A model generated the notes under the pieces. The model was not told the DNA's origin, did not search any database, and saw nothing but the letters and a program-made list of their open reading frames with translations. This document shows, piece by piece, positions 27,156 to 36,494 of a stretch of 64,000 bases of DNA (position 1 is the stretch's first letter; each line of letters opens with the position of its first letter). The stretch is from contig NZ_CP026721.1 of the NCBI RefSeq assembly GCF_004117075.1, positions 2,202,350 to 2,266,349 of the forward strand, in the 5' to 3' direction. The stretch is from Fervidobacterium changbaicum (GTDB lineage Bacteria > Thermotogota > Thermotogae > Thermotogales > Fervidobacteriaceae). The translations under genes and the position numbers were made by a program.

Positions 27156-28193
27156 TTAGCAGTACAACTTTTCAAATAGTTCCCTTATTTCTTTTGACTC
27201 TCGGAGAATGTTGAGTGCGACTTCCGCATGACCTTTTGTGTAGCCGTTGCCAATTATCATCGTGACATCTTTTCCCACACCTTCAGCGCCAAGAGCCGCT
27301 CTTGTAAATGATGTTGCCATGCTGAAGAAATAGACGATTCCCTCATCTTTTGTGATAAGTATCGAAGACATTTCCGTAGCGGGTACGTTAACGTTGTTGA
27401 TGACCACATCGCAGTACTGACCACCGGTGATTTCCATAACTTTCTGGTATACTTCAACAGGCTTTGTAGCATCTGCGATAATAACGTGGTGGGCAAGTCC
27501 CAACTGTTCTATTCTTTTTGCATTTTCTGGGGAATATTCTACAACGATTACTTTTCCATCTTTTCCGACCGCTTTCATCGCTTCGTATGCACACAGTATT
27601 CCTGATTTTCCACCGCCGCCAATAATACAAACAGTCATACCTGGTTTGACGAGTTTGCGTGTTTGTGCGGGTGCTCCAGCTACATCAAGTACAGCCAAAG
27701 CAAGCTTTTCAGGTATATCGTCGGGTAGCTTAGCATAAATACCACTTTCAAACAAGATAGCTTTACCCTCTATATCTACTTGGTCTGTGTCGATGTTCAC
27801 ATTGAGAATCTTGTCTATTCTCAAAGGCGTAAGCGATAAAGAAACAAGCGTTGCTATCTTGTCGCCCACTTTTAAGTCTGTTGGAAAATCTGGACCGATC
27901 TCTTCGACTATGCCTATCAACATGCCGCCAGAACCTGTGACAGGATTTTGCAACTTTCCACGTTCAGCAACGATTTTCAATATTGTGTCTTTTATACACT
28001 CAACATTCCCGTGACAAGACTCTTTAATTTGCGTGAAACTTGCGGAGTCTACATTAAGCGTTTTAACATCAATCAGCATCTCGTTGGTATAAATCTCCAT
28101 TGTATTGTCAATTTTCGTTGCAGCTTGTGGTAGTGTTCCTTTGGGTTCAATAACCCTGTGCGTTCCAAATGGACACCCTTTAACGTTTTTCAT
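27156..28193 (-). CDS. kdd: L-erythro-3,5-diaminohexanoate dehydrogenase
   Basis: 345 aa starting MKNVKGCPFGTHRVIEP. It has a medium-chain-dehydrogenase-like fold: TGSGGMLIGIVEEIG, then the NAD-binding glycine motif CIIGGGGKSGILCAYEA. It oxidises 3,5-diaminohexanoate to 5-amino-3-oxohexanoate with release of ammonia and NADH. ATG 28193 follows GGAGGTATAGGT. It lies between kce and kamA; the assignment rests on both the protein features and the operon context. Confidence 0.93.
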   Translation of the reverse strand: MKNVKGCPFGTHRVIEPKGTLPQAATKIDNTMEIYTNEMLIDVKTLNVDSASFTQIKESCHGNVECIKDTILKIVAERGKLQNPVTGSGGMLIGIVEEIGPDFPTDLKVGDKIATLVSLSLTPLRIDKILNVNIDTDQVDIEGKAILFESGIYAKLPDDIPEKLALAVLDVAGAPAQTRKLVKPGMTVCIIGGGGKSGILCAYEAMKAVGKDGKVIVVEYSPENAKRIEQLGLAHHVIIADATKPVEVYQKVMEITGGQYCDVVINNVNVPATEMSSILITKDEGIVYFFSMATSFTRAALGAEGVGKDVTMIIGNGYTKGHAEVALNILRESKEIRELFEKLYC

Positions 28194-28219
28194 ACCTATA
28201 CCTCCACTAATTCAACGTT

Positions 28220-29035
28220 TTATTTCTTAATCCCCAATATTCTTCTTGCTTCATCAGGTGTTGCAATCTCTCTGCCCACTTCTTTTGCAATGCGTACGAT
28301 TCGTTCAACAAGCTGCGCATTACTCTTTGCAAGCTCACCCTTTCGGTAGTAGATGTTGTCCTCGAATCCTACCCTTACGTGTCCGCCCATAACTATCGCG
28401 TGCACAGCCAGCGGTAGTTCGTATCTACCAACTCCTGCAACTGACCATGTACAGCCTTCGGGCAGCTTGTTGACAAGAAAGACCAAATCTTCTATAGTTC
28501 CAGTCATCGCACCGGGAACACCCAAAACAAAATCGAAGTGAAGTGGTAAGTCTAATAATCCTTTCTTAACAAGTCTCAGAGCATTTTCAATCATTCCCGG
28601 CTCGAATATTTCTATTTCCGGTTTGATACCCTTTTCTTTCATGGTTCTGGCAAGCAGTTCCATAAACGACGGGGAGTTCATGAAGACGTCGTTGCCGAAA
28701 TTACATGAACCGGCAGAAAGCGTCGCCATTTCCGGCATGGCATCCAAGCACTGAATTCTTTCTTCTGGTGTATGCCATACAGCCCCACCTGTTGAGAACT
28801 GTATTATTATGTCGCACTTTTCTTGAATTTTACGTTTGATCTCGGCGTACACTTCTTTTGATTGAGTAGGAGTTCCATCCGGCAATCTCGCATGGATGTG
28901 TGCAATAGAAGCACCCGCCTGCCAACACCTGTAGACCTCCTCAGCGATTTCGTCAGGAGTTACTGGAAGATTAGGCTGTTGTTCTTTTGTAACTTCTGCA
29001 CCTGTAACTGCAACAGTGATAATTAGCTTTTCCAT
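28220..29035 (-). CDS. kce: 3-keto-5-aminohexanoate cleavage enzyme (BKACE family)
   Basis: 271 aa, DUF849/BKACE TIM barrel. Family motifs are TEEI-like PDEIAEEVYRCWQAGA, SIAHIHARLPDG (metal histidines), IQFSTGG, GVPGAMTGT and GGHVRVGFEDN. It condenses the keto acid with acetyl-CoA to give 3-aminobutyryl-CoA and acetoacetate. ATG 29035 follows GAGGTGAACACCT. It is downstream of kal in the operon. Confidence 0.94.
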   Translation of the reverse strand: MEKLIITVAVTGAEVTKEQQPNLPVTPDEIAEEVYRCWQAGASIAHIHARLPDGTPTQSKEVYAEIKRKIQEKCDIIIQFSTGGAVWHTPEERIQCLDAMPEMATLSAGSCNFGNDVFMNSPSFMELLARTMKEKGIKPEIEIFEPGMIENALRLVKKGLLDLPLHFDFVLGVPGAMTGTIEDLVFLVNKLPEGCTWSVAGVGRYELPLAVHAIVMGGHVRVGFEDNIYYRKGELAKSNAQLVERIVRIAKEVGREIATPDEARRILGIKK

Positions 29036-29073
29036 AGGTGTTCACCTCACATGTTGCGTGTATTTACGTAATA

Positions 29074-29493
29074 TCATTCCTCGTGTTTGTACCTTTGTTT
29101 GTCTTTTGGAACAACACATGTACCGCTTGCTTTACAAACAAGGATTGGCTCTTCTAAGACCTCAGCTGCACTGTCGTTTATATCCGGTCTTGAGCGAATA
29201 ACCTTGTAAGCTTCGAATTTCATTTTCCTTGAAGTGCGTCCAACTTCAACTATTTCCCCATGTGCTTCGATATAATCACCTGCAAAAACTGGGGCGAGGA
29301 ATTCTATACTGTCATATGCTCTGAAAAGTCCTTCATCGCCATCGTATCTAATTAAAAGTTCGGTGGCAACATCTCCGAAAAGTTGCAATATCCTGGCGCC
29401 ATCAACTAAATTACCTCCGTAATGTGCGTCACCTTGGCTCATGCGTATCCTAATCATTGCTTTTGGTAACTGCATGTTTTTTGCATTTTCCAT
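29074..29493 (-). CDS. kal: 3-aminobutyryl-CoA ammonia-lyase
   Basis: 139 aa, single hot-dog domain. Conserved segments are [20 protein letters not shown] and [17 protein letters not shown]. It removes ammonia from 3-aminobutyryl-CoA to give crotonyl-CoA. The ATG at 29493 is 8 nt after GGAGG; the upstream in-frame TTG overlaps this site. It lies between atoA and kce. Confidence 0.92.
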   Translation of the reverse strand: MENAKNMQLPKAMIRIRMSQGDAHYGGNLVDGARILQLFGDVATELLIRYDGDEGLFRAYDSIEFLAPVFAGDYIEAHGEIVEVGRTSRKMKFEAYKVIRSRPDINDSAAEVLEEPILVCKASGTCVVPKDKQRYKHEE

Positions 29494-29533
29494 GTTCTCA
29501 TCCTCCAAGCATCAGTTAGCAAAAACCTCGAGA

Positions 29534-30184
29534 CTAAAACTTTTTAAGATTCTCTGAAACTATCAACCTTGCCTCGGTTAATTTGAAAACTTCTTCAACA
29601 GTTGTTTCTTCGGCGATTTCTTCAAGTACAAGTCCTTCATCAGTTGGTCTGATTACAGCCAGTTCGGTTACGATAAGATCCACACGCCTAATGGATGTCA
29701 GAGGTAGTGTGCATTCCTTAAGTATCTTTGGCTCACCTTTTGCTGTGTGGGTCATTGCAACAATAACTCGCTTGGCACCGGTAACAAGATCCATAGCTCC
29801 TCCCATGCCTGGTATCATCTTTCCGGGTATCATCCAGTTCGCAAGGTGCCCTTTTTCATCGACCTGGAGCCCGCCAAGAACAGTTACATCCAAATGCCCT
29901 CCACGAATCATCGCAAAAGAAAAAGCACTATCAAACGTCATTGCGCCGGGTAGAGCGGTGACAAACCCTGCACCTGCGTTCGTCAAATCTTTGTTTTCAA
30001 AACCTTTTTCCGGTTCTGGTCCCATTCCGATTATTCCGTTCTCGCTTTGGAAAAAGACGTGAACGCCCTTGGGAATGTAGTTAGCTACAAGTGTAGGAAG
30101 TCCAATCCCAAGGTTGACCAAATCTCCTTCTTTTAATTCTTGAGCAACTCTTTTTGCTATCTTTTCTTTTGGGTCAATTGGCAT
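29534..30184 (-). CDS. atoA: Butyrate-acetoacetate CoA-transferase, subunit B
   Basis: 216 aa. The catalytic glutamate lies in [12 protein letters not shown], and [14 protein letters not shown] and [11 protein letters not shown] are family signatures. With AtoD it moves CoA from butyryl-CoA to acetoacetate, releasing butyrate and making acetoacetyl-CoA for thiolysis. The ATG at 30184 almost touches the atoD stop, indicating coupled translation of the two subunits. Confidence 0.94.
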   Translation of the reverse strand: MPIDPKEKIAKRVAQELKEGDLVNLGIGLPTLVANYIPKGVHVFFQSENGIIGMGPEPEKGFENKDLTNAGAGFVTALPGAMTFDSAFSFAMIRGGHLDVTVLGGLQVDEKGHLANWMIPGKMIPGMGGAMDLVTGAKRVIVAMTHTAKGEPKILKECTLPLTSIRRVDLIVTELAVIRPTDEGLVLEEIAEETTVEEVFKLTEARLIVSENLKKF

Positions 30185-30185
30185 A

Positions 30186-30842
30186 TCACTTCACCCCCTG
30201 AGAGACCACGACATAATCTACAAGTACTCCGGGTGTTCGTATTTCATTTGGTGCCAACGTACCAACCGGAACAATCTCTTCAACCTCAACAATAACAAGT
30301 TCAGCTGCCATTGCCATTAAAGGATTGAAGTTTTCTGCCGTGAAGTTGTAAACAAGGTTTCCATAATAGTCACATCTTTTCGCCTTTATCAGTGCAATAT
30401 CTGCTTTCAAAGGTAACTCGAGCAAGTATTTCTTTCCATCGATTTCAATAATTTGCTTCCCATTCTCAACGATAGTACCAACACCAGTGGGAGTAAGAAT
30501 TCCGCCAAGGCCAGCACCACCCGCTCTAATGCGTTCAGCAAGAGTGCCTTGTGGAACGAGCTCAACTTCTAATTCACCAGCAATCATCTGTCTTTGCGTT
30601 TCTGGGTTTGTACCTATGTGGGAAACTATGACTTTTCTGCAGAGCTTGTTTTTAACAAGCTTACCAACACCGCGATCCTCGAATGCAGTGTCGTTTGCAA
30701 TAATGGTCAGATTTCCGATGCCTCTTTCAACAATTTTGTCAACTATTCCTTCTGGCGTACCTACACCGAGGAAACCACCAACCATTATGGTGCTTCCTGG
30801 CTTGATAAATTCAACAGCATCGTCAAAGGATATTACTTTCAA
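30186..30842 (-). CDS. atoD: Butyrate-acetoacetate CoA-transferase, subunit A
   Basis: 218 aa. The CoA-transferase subunit A signature is [14 protein letters not shown], followed by [15 protein letters not shown]. The start is TTG 30842, about 7 nt after a run containing GGGGGG. It is the first gene of the eleven-gene lysine operon; a promoter lies about 70 nt upstream. Confidence 0.93.
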   Translation of the reverse strand: MKVISFDDAVEFIKPGSTIMVGGFLGVGTPEGIVDKIVERGIGNLTIIANDTAFEDRGVGKLVKNKLCRKVIVSHIGTNPETQRQMIAGELEVELVPQGTLAERIRAGGAGLGGILTPTGVGTIVENGKQIIEIDGKKYLLELPLKADIALIKAKRCDYYGNLVYNFTAENFNPLMAMAAELVIVEVEEIVPVGTLAPNEIRTPGVLVDYVVVSQGVK

Positions 30843-30909
30843 GTCCGTTCCCCCCTTTACAGTAATGTAAGATTGAAGAATTCAAATTATTCACGTTCTT
30901 CCAATATTC

Positions 30910-30915
30910 AGTATA
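30910..30915 (-). promoter_or_regulatory. Candidate -10 box of the lysine operon
   Basis: TATACT on the minus strand, about 70 nt before atoD. No good -35 at 16-18 bp, which may mean activator dependence. The 357-bp gap 30843-31199 holds this and the divergent promoter; I see no riboswitch-like structure. Confidence 0.4.
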
Positions 30916-31115
30916 TCATTGTTAACATGCGCTTTCTAACATCGAGAACTCACAATTTTCAGTGCATACTTAAGCAAAAAAGAGATTTCTGAAGGAAAAG
31001 TTAGAAAGGAGAAATCTTAATGCTGTTAGAAAGAAGCGGTTTTGTTTTGAACTAGGTAGCCTATTCTGTTTGTAACAATACGTAAAGTATGGTTAGATAG
31101 TATTTGAAAACATGC

Positions 31116-31121
31116 TATAAT
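31116..31121 (+). promoter_or_regulatory. Candidate -10 box of the YfiH-type gene
   Basis: TATAAT 79 nt before the start codon. The -35 position is poorly matched. Confidence 0.45.
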
Positions 31122-31199
31122 TAATAATAAGTTGGCCTCGACGATGTGGATCGATTTCGCTGGTATTTAGAATCTGTGAAATTGGAAAGGGTGGAATAC

Positions 31200-32009
31200 A
31201 TGAACAATACAAAACACATAGGAAATTACATCCTTAAAGAAATCAACGGCGTTTGGGTTGCAAAATCACCATTGCTCGAGCAGTTTCCGGAAATTACACA
31301 TTATGTAACCACACGTAAAATTTCACCAGAAGCTGAACCTACCGACCTCACTGAGCTTAATTTGGCTCTCAGTTGTGAAGATTTTCCGAAATATTTTGAA
31401 TTCTTTGCAAATAAGGTAAGGATCACTCCAGAAAGGTCCGTTTTTTCACACCAGGTTCACAGCAGGAATGTCAAGGTGGTTACAAGTGAGGATATCGGAG
31501 AACCTTACTGGAACAGAAAGCTTCGGGAAGTAGATGGACTTATAACAAGCGAAAAGGGACTTTACCTTGTTACTACCTACGCTGATTGCATGCCTATAAT
31601 TGCGTACGACCCAACAAGGAAAGTCGTAGGTGTTGCCCACTCAGGTTGGAGGGGAACACTTTTGGAAATTGCAAAAGAGCTCATTTTGAAAATGAACGAA
31701 GAATTTGGAAGTGAACCGGCTGAGATATTTGTTTCCGTCGGTCCGTCGATTGGACCTGATAGCTTCGAAGTTGGTCCAGAGGTTGCAGCGGAGTTCTTGA
31801 TGAAGTTTGGTAAGGAAGTTGTCAAGGAAGTAGAAGGAAAGATATACGTAAACTTATGGAGAGCTGTCCAGCTTACGCTGAACTCGGTTGGGGTATTTAG
31901 AATAGAGTTCTCAAACATAGACACATATATTCACACCGAATTTTTCTATTCTTACCGCAAAGAAAAGACAAAGAAAAGGTTCGCCGTTGTAATTGGATTG
32001 AATAGCTGA
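31200..32009 (+). CDS. pgeF: YfiH/PgeF-type multicopper-oxidase-like protein (peptidoglycan editing factor / purine nucleoside phosphorylase family)
   Basis: 269 aa. Metal-site segments of the DUF152 family are visible: VFSHQVHS, TYADCMPII, VGVAHSGWRGTLLEIA and VSVGPSIGP. Members are reported as purine nucleoside phosphorylases or, in E. coli, as a factor that removes misincorporated residues from peptidoglycan precursors. ATG 31200 follows GGGTGG; the frame from 31146 has no site. The next gene begins 21 bp downstream. Confidence 0.88.
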   Translation: MNNTKHIGNYILKEINGVWVAKSPLLEQFPEITHYVTTRKISPEAEPTDLTELNLALSCEDFPKYFEFFANKVRITPERSVFSHQVHSRNVKVVTSEDIGEPYWNRKLREVDGLITSEKGLYLVTTYADCMPIIAYDPTRKVVGVAHSGWRGTLLEIAKELILKMNEEFGSEPAEIFVSVGPSIGPDSFEVGPEVAAEFLMKFGKEVVKEVEGKIYVNLWRAVQLTLNSVGVFRIEFSNIDTYIHTEFFYSYRKEKTKKRFAVVIGLNS

Positions 32010-32030
32010 TTTTTCAAGGAGGATTACAAG

Positions 32031-32753
32031 ATGGAGAAAAATGTTCAGAACAGTAAGGAAGTATCAAAAGGGATTTCGGTATTTCAAATGGGAGATGTTG
32101 TGTCTATTCTTATCTTCATACTACTGGCCGTTATTTTGTTAAACGAAAGAACAAGAAATGCGTACGTTAGCCTCAATTCCGCACATCCATATTTGTTGGG
32201 TTTCCTAAAGGTGGGGATTCTGGCCACATTTGGTGAGGTTCTGTCGTTAAGAATAACTAAGGGGAAATATATTCTTCCAGCTGGAGTACTTTACAGATTC
32301 CTAGTCTGGGGATTTTTAGGGATCGTATTTGTGGCTGTTTTTGAGCTCTTCGCTTCGGGAACAAAAGTCTTGTTAGATAAGAATTTACTGCCCTATGTAG
32401 AGAGCGCAAGAGCATTCTTTCAGGCGTTCTATACAAGCCTTCTTATGAACTTGATCTTTGCCCCAACGTTCATGTCATTTCACAGAATTACCGACGGATA
32501 TATTGACTTATCTGGTGGGAGATTGAGAAAGATGTTTTCAACAAGTTTCGATGAGGTCTTACGAGCAGTGGATTGGAATTTTTTCGTGAAATTCGTACTC
32601 GGTAAAACAATTCCACTTTTCTGGATTCCTGCTCATACGATAACATTTTTGCTGCCTGCTAGTTATAGAGTTCTGGTTGCTGCGTTGTTGTCCGTTTTTC
32701 TTGGTATATTACTCTCTTTTAGGAAGCGTTCTACCAGTGTTCGACATGGATGA
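32031..32753 (+). CDS. Mpv17/PMP22-like membrane protein
   Basis: 240 aa with about five hydrophobic helices. The C-terminal FWIPAHTITFLLPASYRV resembles the Mpv17/PMP22 signature (W-x-P ... N-F ... P ... R-V). The internal SLRITKGKYILPAGVLYR is also compatible. The function of bacterial members is unknown. ATG 32031 follows AAGGAGG; it probably shares the transcript of the YfiH-type gene. Confidence 0.55.
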   Translation: MEKNVQNSKEVSKGISVFQMGDVVSILIFILLAVILLNERTRNAYVSLNSAHPYLLGFLKVGILATFGEVLSLRITKGKYILPAGVLYRFLVWGFLGIVFVAVFELFASGTKVLLDKNLLPYVESARAFFQAFYTSLLMNLIFAPTFMSFHRITDGYIDLSGGRLRKMFSTSFDEVLRAVDWNFFVKFVLGKTIPLFWIPAHTITFLLPASYRVLVAALLSVFLGILLSFRKRSTSVRHG

Positions 32754-32775
32754 ATTGTTTATAGTTTTAGAACGA

Positions 32776-33354
32776 TTAGAATGCTTTAAGCTTTTCAACA
32801 ACTTCTTGGCTCGTGGAAATTGTTGAAAAACCATGGGCCAAATTTTTTAGTGAAGCGTAATGGTACCACTCGTCTTTATCCCACAGGCAGTCTTCCACCA
32901 TGACAATTTCATATCCTCGCACAAAACCAGAACGTGCTGTGGTTTCGCAGCAAAGGTGGGTCATAACACCAGTGATAATGAGTTGATTAATACCATGTGT
33001 TTTTAGAAGTTCATCGAGATTTGTTTGATAAAACGCATCGTACGTTTCCTTTTCTATCTTAAAGTCTATTAGCCTTTCGTCAATACATAACTTCGTCCAC
33101 TGCTCTTCGACGATGTTACCCCACCATTTTTTCATGTTGTTGCTCCCGTTTTTGTGAATAGTGGCTATTATAGGTAGGGATTTGTTTATTGCTCGAATAC
33201 TTTCGATGAAGTTTTTTATTCTTTCAAGTACACTTTCAGAGCCTCTAAGGTAAGCGGGGGAATTTTTATCAAAAAAGTAATTCTGAACATCAACGATTAA
33301 AACAGCGGGACTAGATATGGTAAGAGGATGCTTTGTTTTCTCAAGGTAGAACAC
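32776..33354 (-). CDS. Isochorismatase-family cysteine hydrolase
   Basis: 192 aa. The catalytic triad is recognisable: Asp in VLIVDVQNYF, Lys in TIHKNG, Cys in VMTHLCCETTAR with the preceding cis-peptide context. Members hydrolyse amides such as nicotinamide or act on isochorismate-like substrates; the substrate cannot be assigned. The start is GTG 33354. It converges with the gene on its left and lies 45 bp from the small gene on its right. Confidence 0.87.
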   Translation of the reverse strand: MFYLEKTKHPLTISSPAVLIVDVQNYFFDKNSPAYLRGSESVLERIKNFIESIRAINKSLPIIATIHKNGSNNMKKWWGNIVEEQWTKLCIDERLIDFKIEKETYDAFYQTNLDELLKTHGINQLIITGVMTHLCCETTARSGFVRGYEIVMVEDCLWDKDEWYHYASLKNLAHGFSTISTSQEVVEKLKAF

Positions 33355-33398
33355 AAATGATCACACTCCCACTGTATTAAAAGTGTTAGCTTCTGGAT

Positions 33399-33731
33399 TC
33401 ACCTGTCAACGTAAATTTCTATTTTTATCACGTTTTCATCGTTTGAAACTTCGAGTTTTTTCAAATACGGTGCAATAGCGTATATATCTTGTAGATTCCC
33501 TACGTGTGTTGCTAATGAGGAATAGTATTTTAATTCAGAATGATCCTTTATTTTCGAAAGTTTTTTTAGTTCGATCATCATATCTTCTGTTACACTCATG
33601 TGTGCTTCGATAACTATGTAGAAATTCTTTTCAAGTGCAACGATCTCAGAGGATATAATGTGTGCACCATTCTTCAGTAAATAGTAAGTCATTTCGTTTA
33701 TCACCGATACGAGCAGCTTTTCAAGTTCCAT
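33399..33731 (-). CDS. Small conserved-looking protein of unknown function
   Basis: 110 aa: a helical N-terminus (LLVSVINEMTYYLLKNG), a beta-strand-rich middle (FYIVIEAHMSV), a helix, and a final strand (VIKIEIYVD). No membrane segment or signal peptide. Its ATG overlaps the stop of the DUF1576 gene by one base, so the two are translationally coupled and probably work together. I do not recognise the family. Confidence 0.75.
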   Translation of the reverse strand: MELEKLLVSVINEMTYYLLKNGAHIISSEIVALEKNFYIVIEAHMSVTEDMMIELKKLSKIKDHSELKYYSSLATHVGNLQDIYAIAPYLKKLEVSNDENVIKIEIYVDR

Positions 33732-34987
33732 CAGTTTTGCCCCCTTCCACTATTCCATTTTTCAAGCAAGTTCTTAATAATAGTATCTTTCAGGTTCTTA
33801 AACGCGTCGATTATTGGTAGCAAAAAGAGTGCTACGAATCCTCCGGAAAAACCGTTATTGTACAAGTTCATCCCAAAGTGTAAAGTACCTATGTTCAGCA
33901 CAAGAGCACTGTGCAAGTATCCAGCGATAACTCCCCAAATAAATCCAAATTCCCCAGCTACTGGTGCAAGTGTTGTGCCAAAGAGTACCGCTAAAACCAT
34001 GGCAGGACTGTTGAATTCCTGGGCGTTAGTAAAAGCACCGATAAGTACGCCAATTACAATTGGTAATATGTTCTTCGGATGTTTTCCGAGTGCACCAAAA
34101 CCGGCAAGCGTCATTATGCCGCCTATTGTTGGCCCATTTAGTTCTGAACCGATGAGAAGTACGAATGTTGTACCAGCAAGTCCGAGAATTCCAATATTTA
34201 TAAATGTTACTGCCGCATTTTCCAAAAGTATAAAATCTGTCAACAATTTGCCGGAGTAATTGAATATGTTTTTGTAACCTTTGAACGACCAGTTGTTTAG
34301 TTTTAATCCGTATAATAAAATCGCGTAGAAAAGAGCGTATATAAATATTGCAAGTAATAGCTGATGTTCTCTGTGCCAGATAAGTCGTTGCTCCGGATGG
34401 AGGTTATACGCTTTCAAAAGTGCACCTATAAACATTCCAAGCAATCCTGCTGTGAATCCTATATTGTAAAGGTTGTAACCGCGGTGCAAAGTTAACGAGA
34501 AACTTGCAAGAGGTGGTAAGAAGAAACCAATTAGTAATGCCAAGACTAATCCCGTCAAATTAAATCCCTTGTTCAAAACCAGATGTGTAGTGATAGGTGC
34601 AAGTGCCGTACCGAATAACGCAACATAGAGATATGTTCTAATATTCTCACCGATTAACAACGTATACAGAAACACTCCAGCAACAAGTGGCCAGACGTTG
34701 AATATGTTCTTTCCAAAGAGTGCAAATCCACCGATTGTCATTATTGAAGCAATGGAAACACCTGTAGGCTGTATCGTTAGTGTTTTGAGTAACAGTATAA
34801 ATAAAAGCATAAGGAGACCGCTATTAAGAAAGGCACCTCCAACACCCGCAATTTCCAAGTAGTCTGTAATTAAATAGTCAGGTGAGTGAATGATAGCACT
34901 TAGCTCCGATAATAAGTCTACATTTCCTACCACCAGACCAAAAAATATGAAAGAAGTAGAAATAAAAAGCAGCAGTTTATAGACCAC
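33731..34987 (-). CDS. DUF1576 polytopic membrane protein
   Basis: 418 aa, about 11-12 hydrophobic helices. It has an internal duplication: TIGGFALFGKNIFNVWPLVAGV in the first half corresponds to TLAGFGALGKHPKNILPIVIGV in the second. Likewise GYNLYNIGFTAGLLG corresponds to GMNLYNNGFSGGFVA. This two-fold pattern and the length match DUF1576 proteins, likely transporters of unknown substrate. The start is GTG 34987 after AGGAGGGGG. The IS110 element lies directly upstream, so its native promoter may have been displaced. Confidence 0.85.
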   Translation of the reverse strand: MVYKLLLFISTSFIFFGLVVGNVDLLSELSAIIHSPDYLITDYLEIAGVGGAFLNSGLLMLLFILLLKTLTIQPTGVSIASIMTIGGFALFGKNIFNVWPLVAGVFLYTLLIGENIRTYLYVALFGTALAPITTHLVLNKGFNLTGLVLALLIGFFLPPLASFSLTLHRGYNLYNIGFTAGLLGMFIGALLKAYNLHPEQRLIWHREHQLLLAIFIYALFYAILLYGLKLNNWSFKGYKNIFNYSGKLLTDFILLENAAVTFINIGILGLAGTTFVLLIGSELNGPTIGGIMTLAGFGALGKHPKNILPIVIGVLIGAFTNAQEFNSPAMVLAVLFGTTLAPVAGEFGFIWGVIAGYLHSALVLNIGTLHFGMNLYNNGFSGGFVALFLLPIIDAFKNLKDTIIKNLLEKWNSGRGQN

Positions 34988-35040
34988 ATGTCCCCCTCCT
35001 ACATAAAAATATGGTATAAATAATTTAGCTTAAAAAAATT

Positions 35041-35176
35041 GAGGGCAGGACAACTTATGTCACCTTGGCTTTTAAGCCATTTAAGGAGTCTGTTGCCTGC
35101 CTTTAACCATGATTAGTTGGTTGGGCTTTCAGCCCTCGTCAGCATGGAGGATTGGTTCAGCAGGCTCCCTGCCCTC
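35041..35176 (+). ncRNA. Candidate bridge RNA of the IS110-family element
   Basis: The 136-nt noncoding stretch before the transposase folds into two stem-loops, each with an internal loop. Stem 1 pairs 35044-35054 with 35092-35101 (GGCAGG-A-CAAC with GTTGCCTGCC) around a TGGCT/AGCCA hairpin. Stem 2 pairs CCATG 35107-35111 with CATGG 35143-35147 around GGGCT-TTC-AGCCC. The ends GAGGGCAGG and CCTGCCCTC (35168-35176) are also complementary. In stem 1, TAAGGAGTC (35082-35090) is exactly complementary to GACTCCTTA at 36402-36410 just past the transposase gene. This matches the layout of IS110-group bridge RNAs; expression is not shown. Confidence 0.5.
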
Positions 35177-35199
35177 ATCATTCGAAAGGAGGTTCTTGT

Positions 35200-36399
35200 A
35201 TGAATAACTTCTCCATATTCGTCGGCATCGATGTTTCCAAGGATAAGTTCAACGTCTGCGCTATCTCTAATCCCAGTTCCATCATCTTCGAATCTTCTTT
35301 CGATATGTCCCAGCAAGGCTTTTCCTCCTTCGCAAACAAACTCTCTGCCTTCCCAAAACAATCCATCATCATCGCTATGGAATCTACTGGCTGTTATCAT
35401 CTCAACCTTCTGGCTTTCCTTTCTTCCAACGACTTTGCTTGCGCTGTTTTTAATCCTCTAACTGTTAAAAACTTTGCTTCTCTTCGAAAGACCAAAACCG
35501 ACAAAATCGATGCTCGCATTATCGCTACTGCTTTGTTTTACCTACAACATCAAATTCCTTCTTCTGCTTTTGTCAACTCTGAGCTTCGTGATATTGTCAG
35601 AGCACGCGAAAACATTATCCACCGCATCGCAAAAGTTAAAGGCAATATCGAAAAACTGCTCAACGTTCTTTTCCCTGAACTCGAAAGAGTTACCAATATC
35701 TACAGTGACACTATCCTCAATCTTCTTTCTCATTTCCCTTCTGCCAAGGCTATTCAAAAGGCTCGTAATCTGGATGTGTTCTTTTCCAAAGACCGTGGCA
35801 GAAGTACAAAACTTAATGCTCAAAAACTTAAAGAACTCGCTAATAACTCGATTGCTCAATATTGGCCGATGAAAGAAAAGATTCTTGTGCAAAATATCAA
35901 AGAACTACAATTTTTACAGCAACAGCTTGAAGAATACGACAAGATGATGAAAGAATATTGCGAATGTAGTGCGATAAACCTTGATATCGAGATACTCACG
36001 TCAATACCAGGTATTGGTGAAAACAGCGCGATGCATTTCTTGGCAGAAGTTGGAGATATCTCAAGATTTAGTACATACAAAAAACTCATTGCGTATTGTG
36101 GACTCGATCCAAGCATTGCCCAATCAGGCAAAAGCAAAGTAGAAGGACACATATCGAAAAGGGGCAATGCCCACCTAAGACGAATACTATGGCTAATGGC
36201 AGTGAGTGTAGTGATTCACAACGAATATTTCCGAACATACTATGAACGAAAAAGGCAGCAAGGTTTACCGTACAAAAAAGCGATAATGTCAGTAGTACAC
36301 AAGTTATTGCGAACGTTGTACGCAATGTTGAGAAAGAAAGAGAAGTTCAATATTGATTATGCTATCTCACACTCAAAACAAAAATTTAATTTTGCATAG
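35200..36399 (+). CDS. IS110-family DEDD transposase (bridge-RNA recombinase)
   Basis: 399 aa. The N-terminal RuvC-like domain shows the acidic set: FVGIDVSKDKFN, IIAMESTGCY and KTDKIDARIIA. The C-terminal Transposase_20 domain has LTSIPGIGENSA, IAYCGLDPSIAQSGKS (with the serine nucleophile region) and SKRGNAHLRRILW. It appears full length and undisrupted. ATG 35200 follows AAAGGAGG; the frame from 35152 runs into the candidate RNA and is less likely. Confidence 0.95.
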   Translation: MNNFSIFVGIDVSKDKFNVCAISNPSSIIFESSFDMSQQGFSSFANKLSAFPKQSIIIAMESTGCYHLNLLAFLSSNDFACAVFNPLTVKNFASLRKTKTDKIDARIIATALFYLQHQIPSSAFVNSELRDIVRARENIIHRIAKVKGNIEKLLNVLFPELERVTNIYSDTILNLLSHFPSAKAIQKARNLDVFFSKDRGRSTKLNAQKLKELANNSIAQYWPMKEKILVQNIKELQFLQQQLEEYDKMMKEYCECSAINLDIEILTSIPGIGENSAMHFLAEVGDISRFSTYKKLIAYCGLDPSIAQSGKSKVEGHISKRGNAHLRRILWLMAVSVVIHNEYFRTYYERKRQQGLPYKKAIMSVVHKLLRTLYAMLRKKEKFNIDYAISHSKQKFNFA

Positions 36400-36494
36400 T
36401 TGACTCCTTATACATTAAAGAAATAGTAACTCCGAGTCCACTAAGTTCTACACAGATAATTCTATCATAACGTTCGTTCATTTAGAAAAAAAGA

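Larger units (their letters stand above)
35041..36410 (+). mobile_element. IS110-family insertion sequence (boundaries approximate)
   Basis: It comprises the structured 5' noncoding region, one DEDD transposase gene and a short 3' end. IS110 elements lack long terminal inverted repeats and need not duplicate their target, so exact ends cannot be fixed from one copy. The true right end may lie anywhere from about 36400 to 36480. It sits immediately upstream of the divergent DUF1576 gene. Confidence 0.75.

Noticed and set aside
30843..31199. Lysine riboswitch upstream of the lysine operon
   Set aside because: No conserved multi-helix junction or terminator/anti-terminator pair could be recognised before atoD.
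35113..35400. Minus-strand frame across the IS110 left end
   Set aside because: It is antisense to the transposase and its RNA region, with no start signal or recognisable product.
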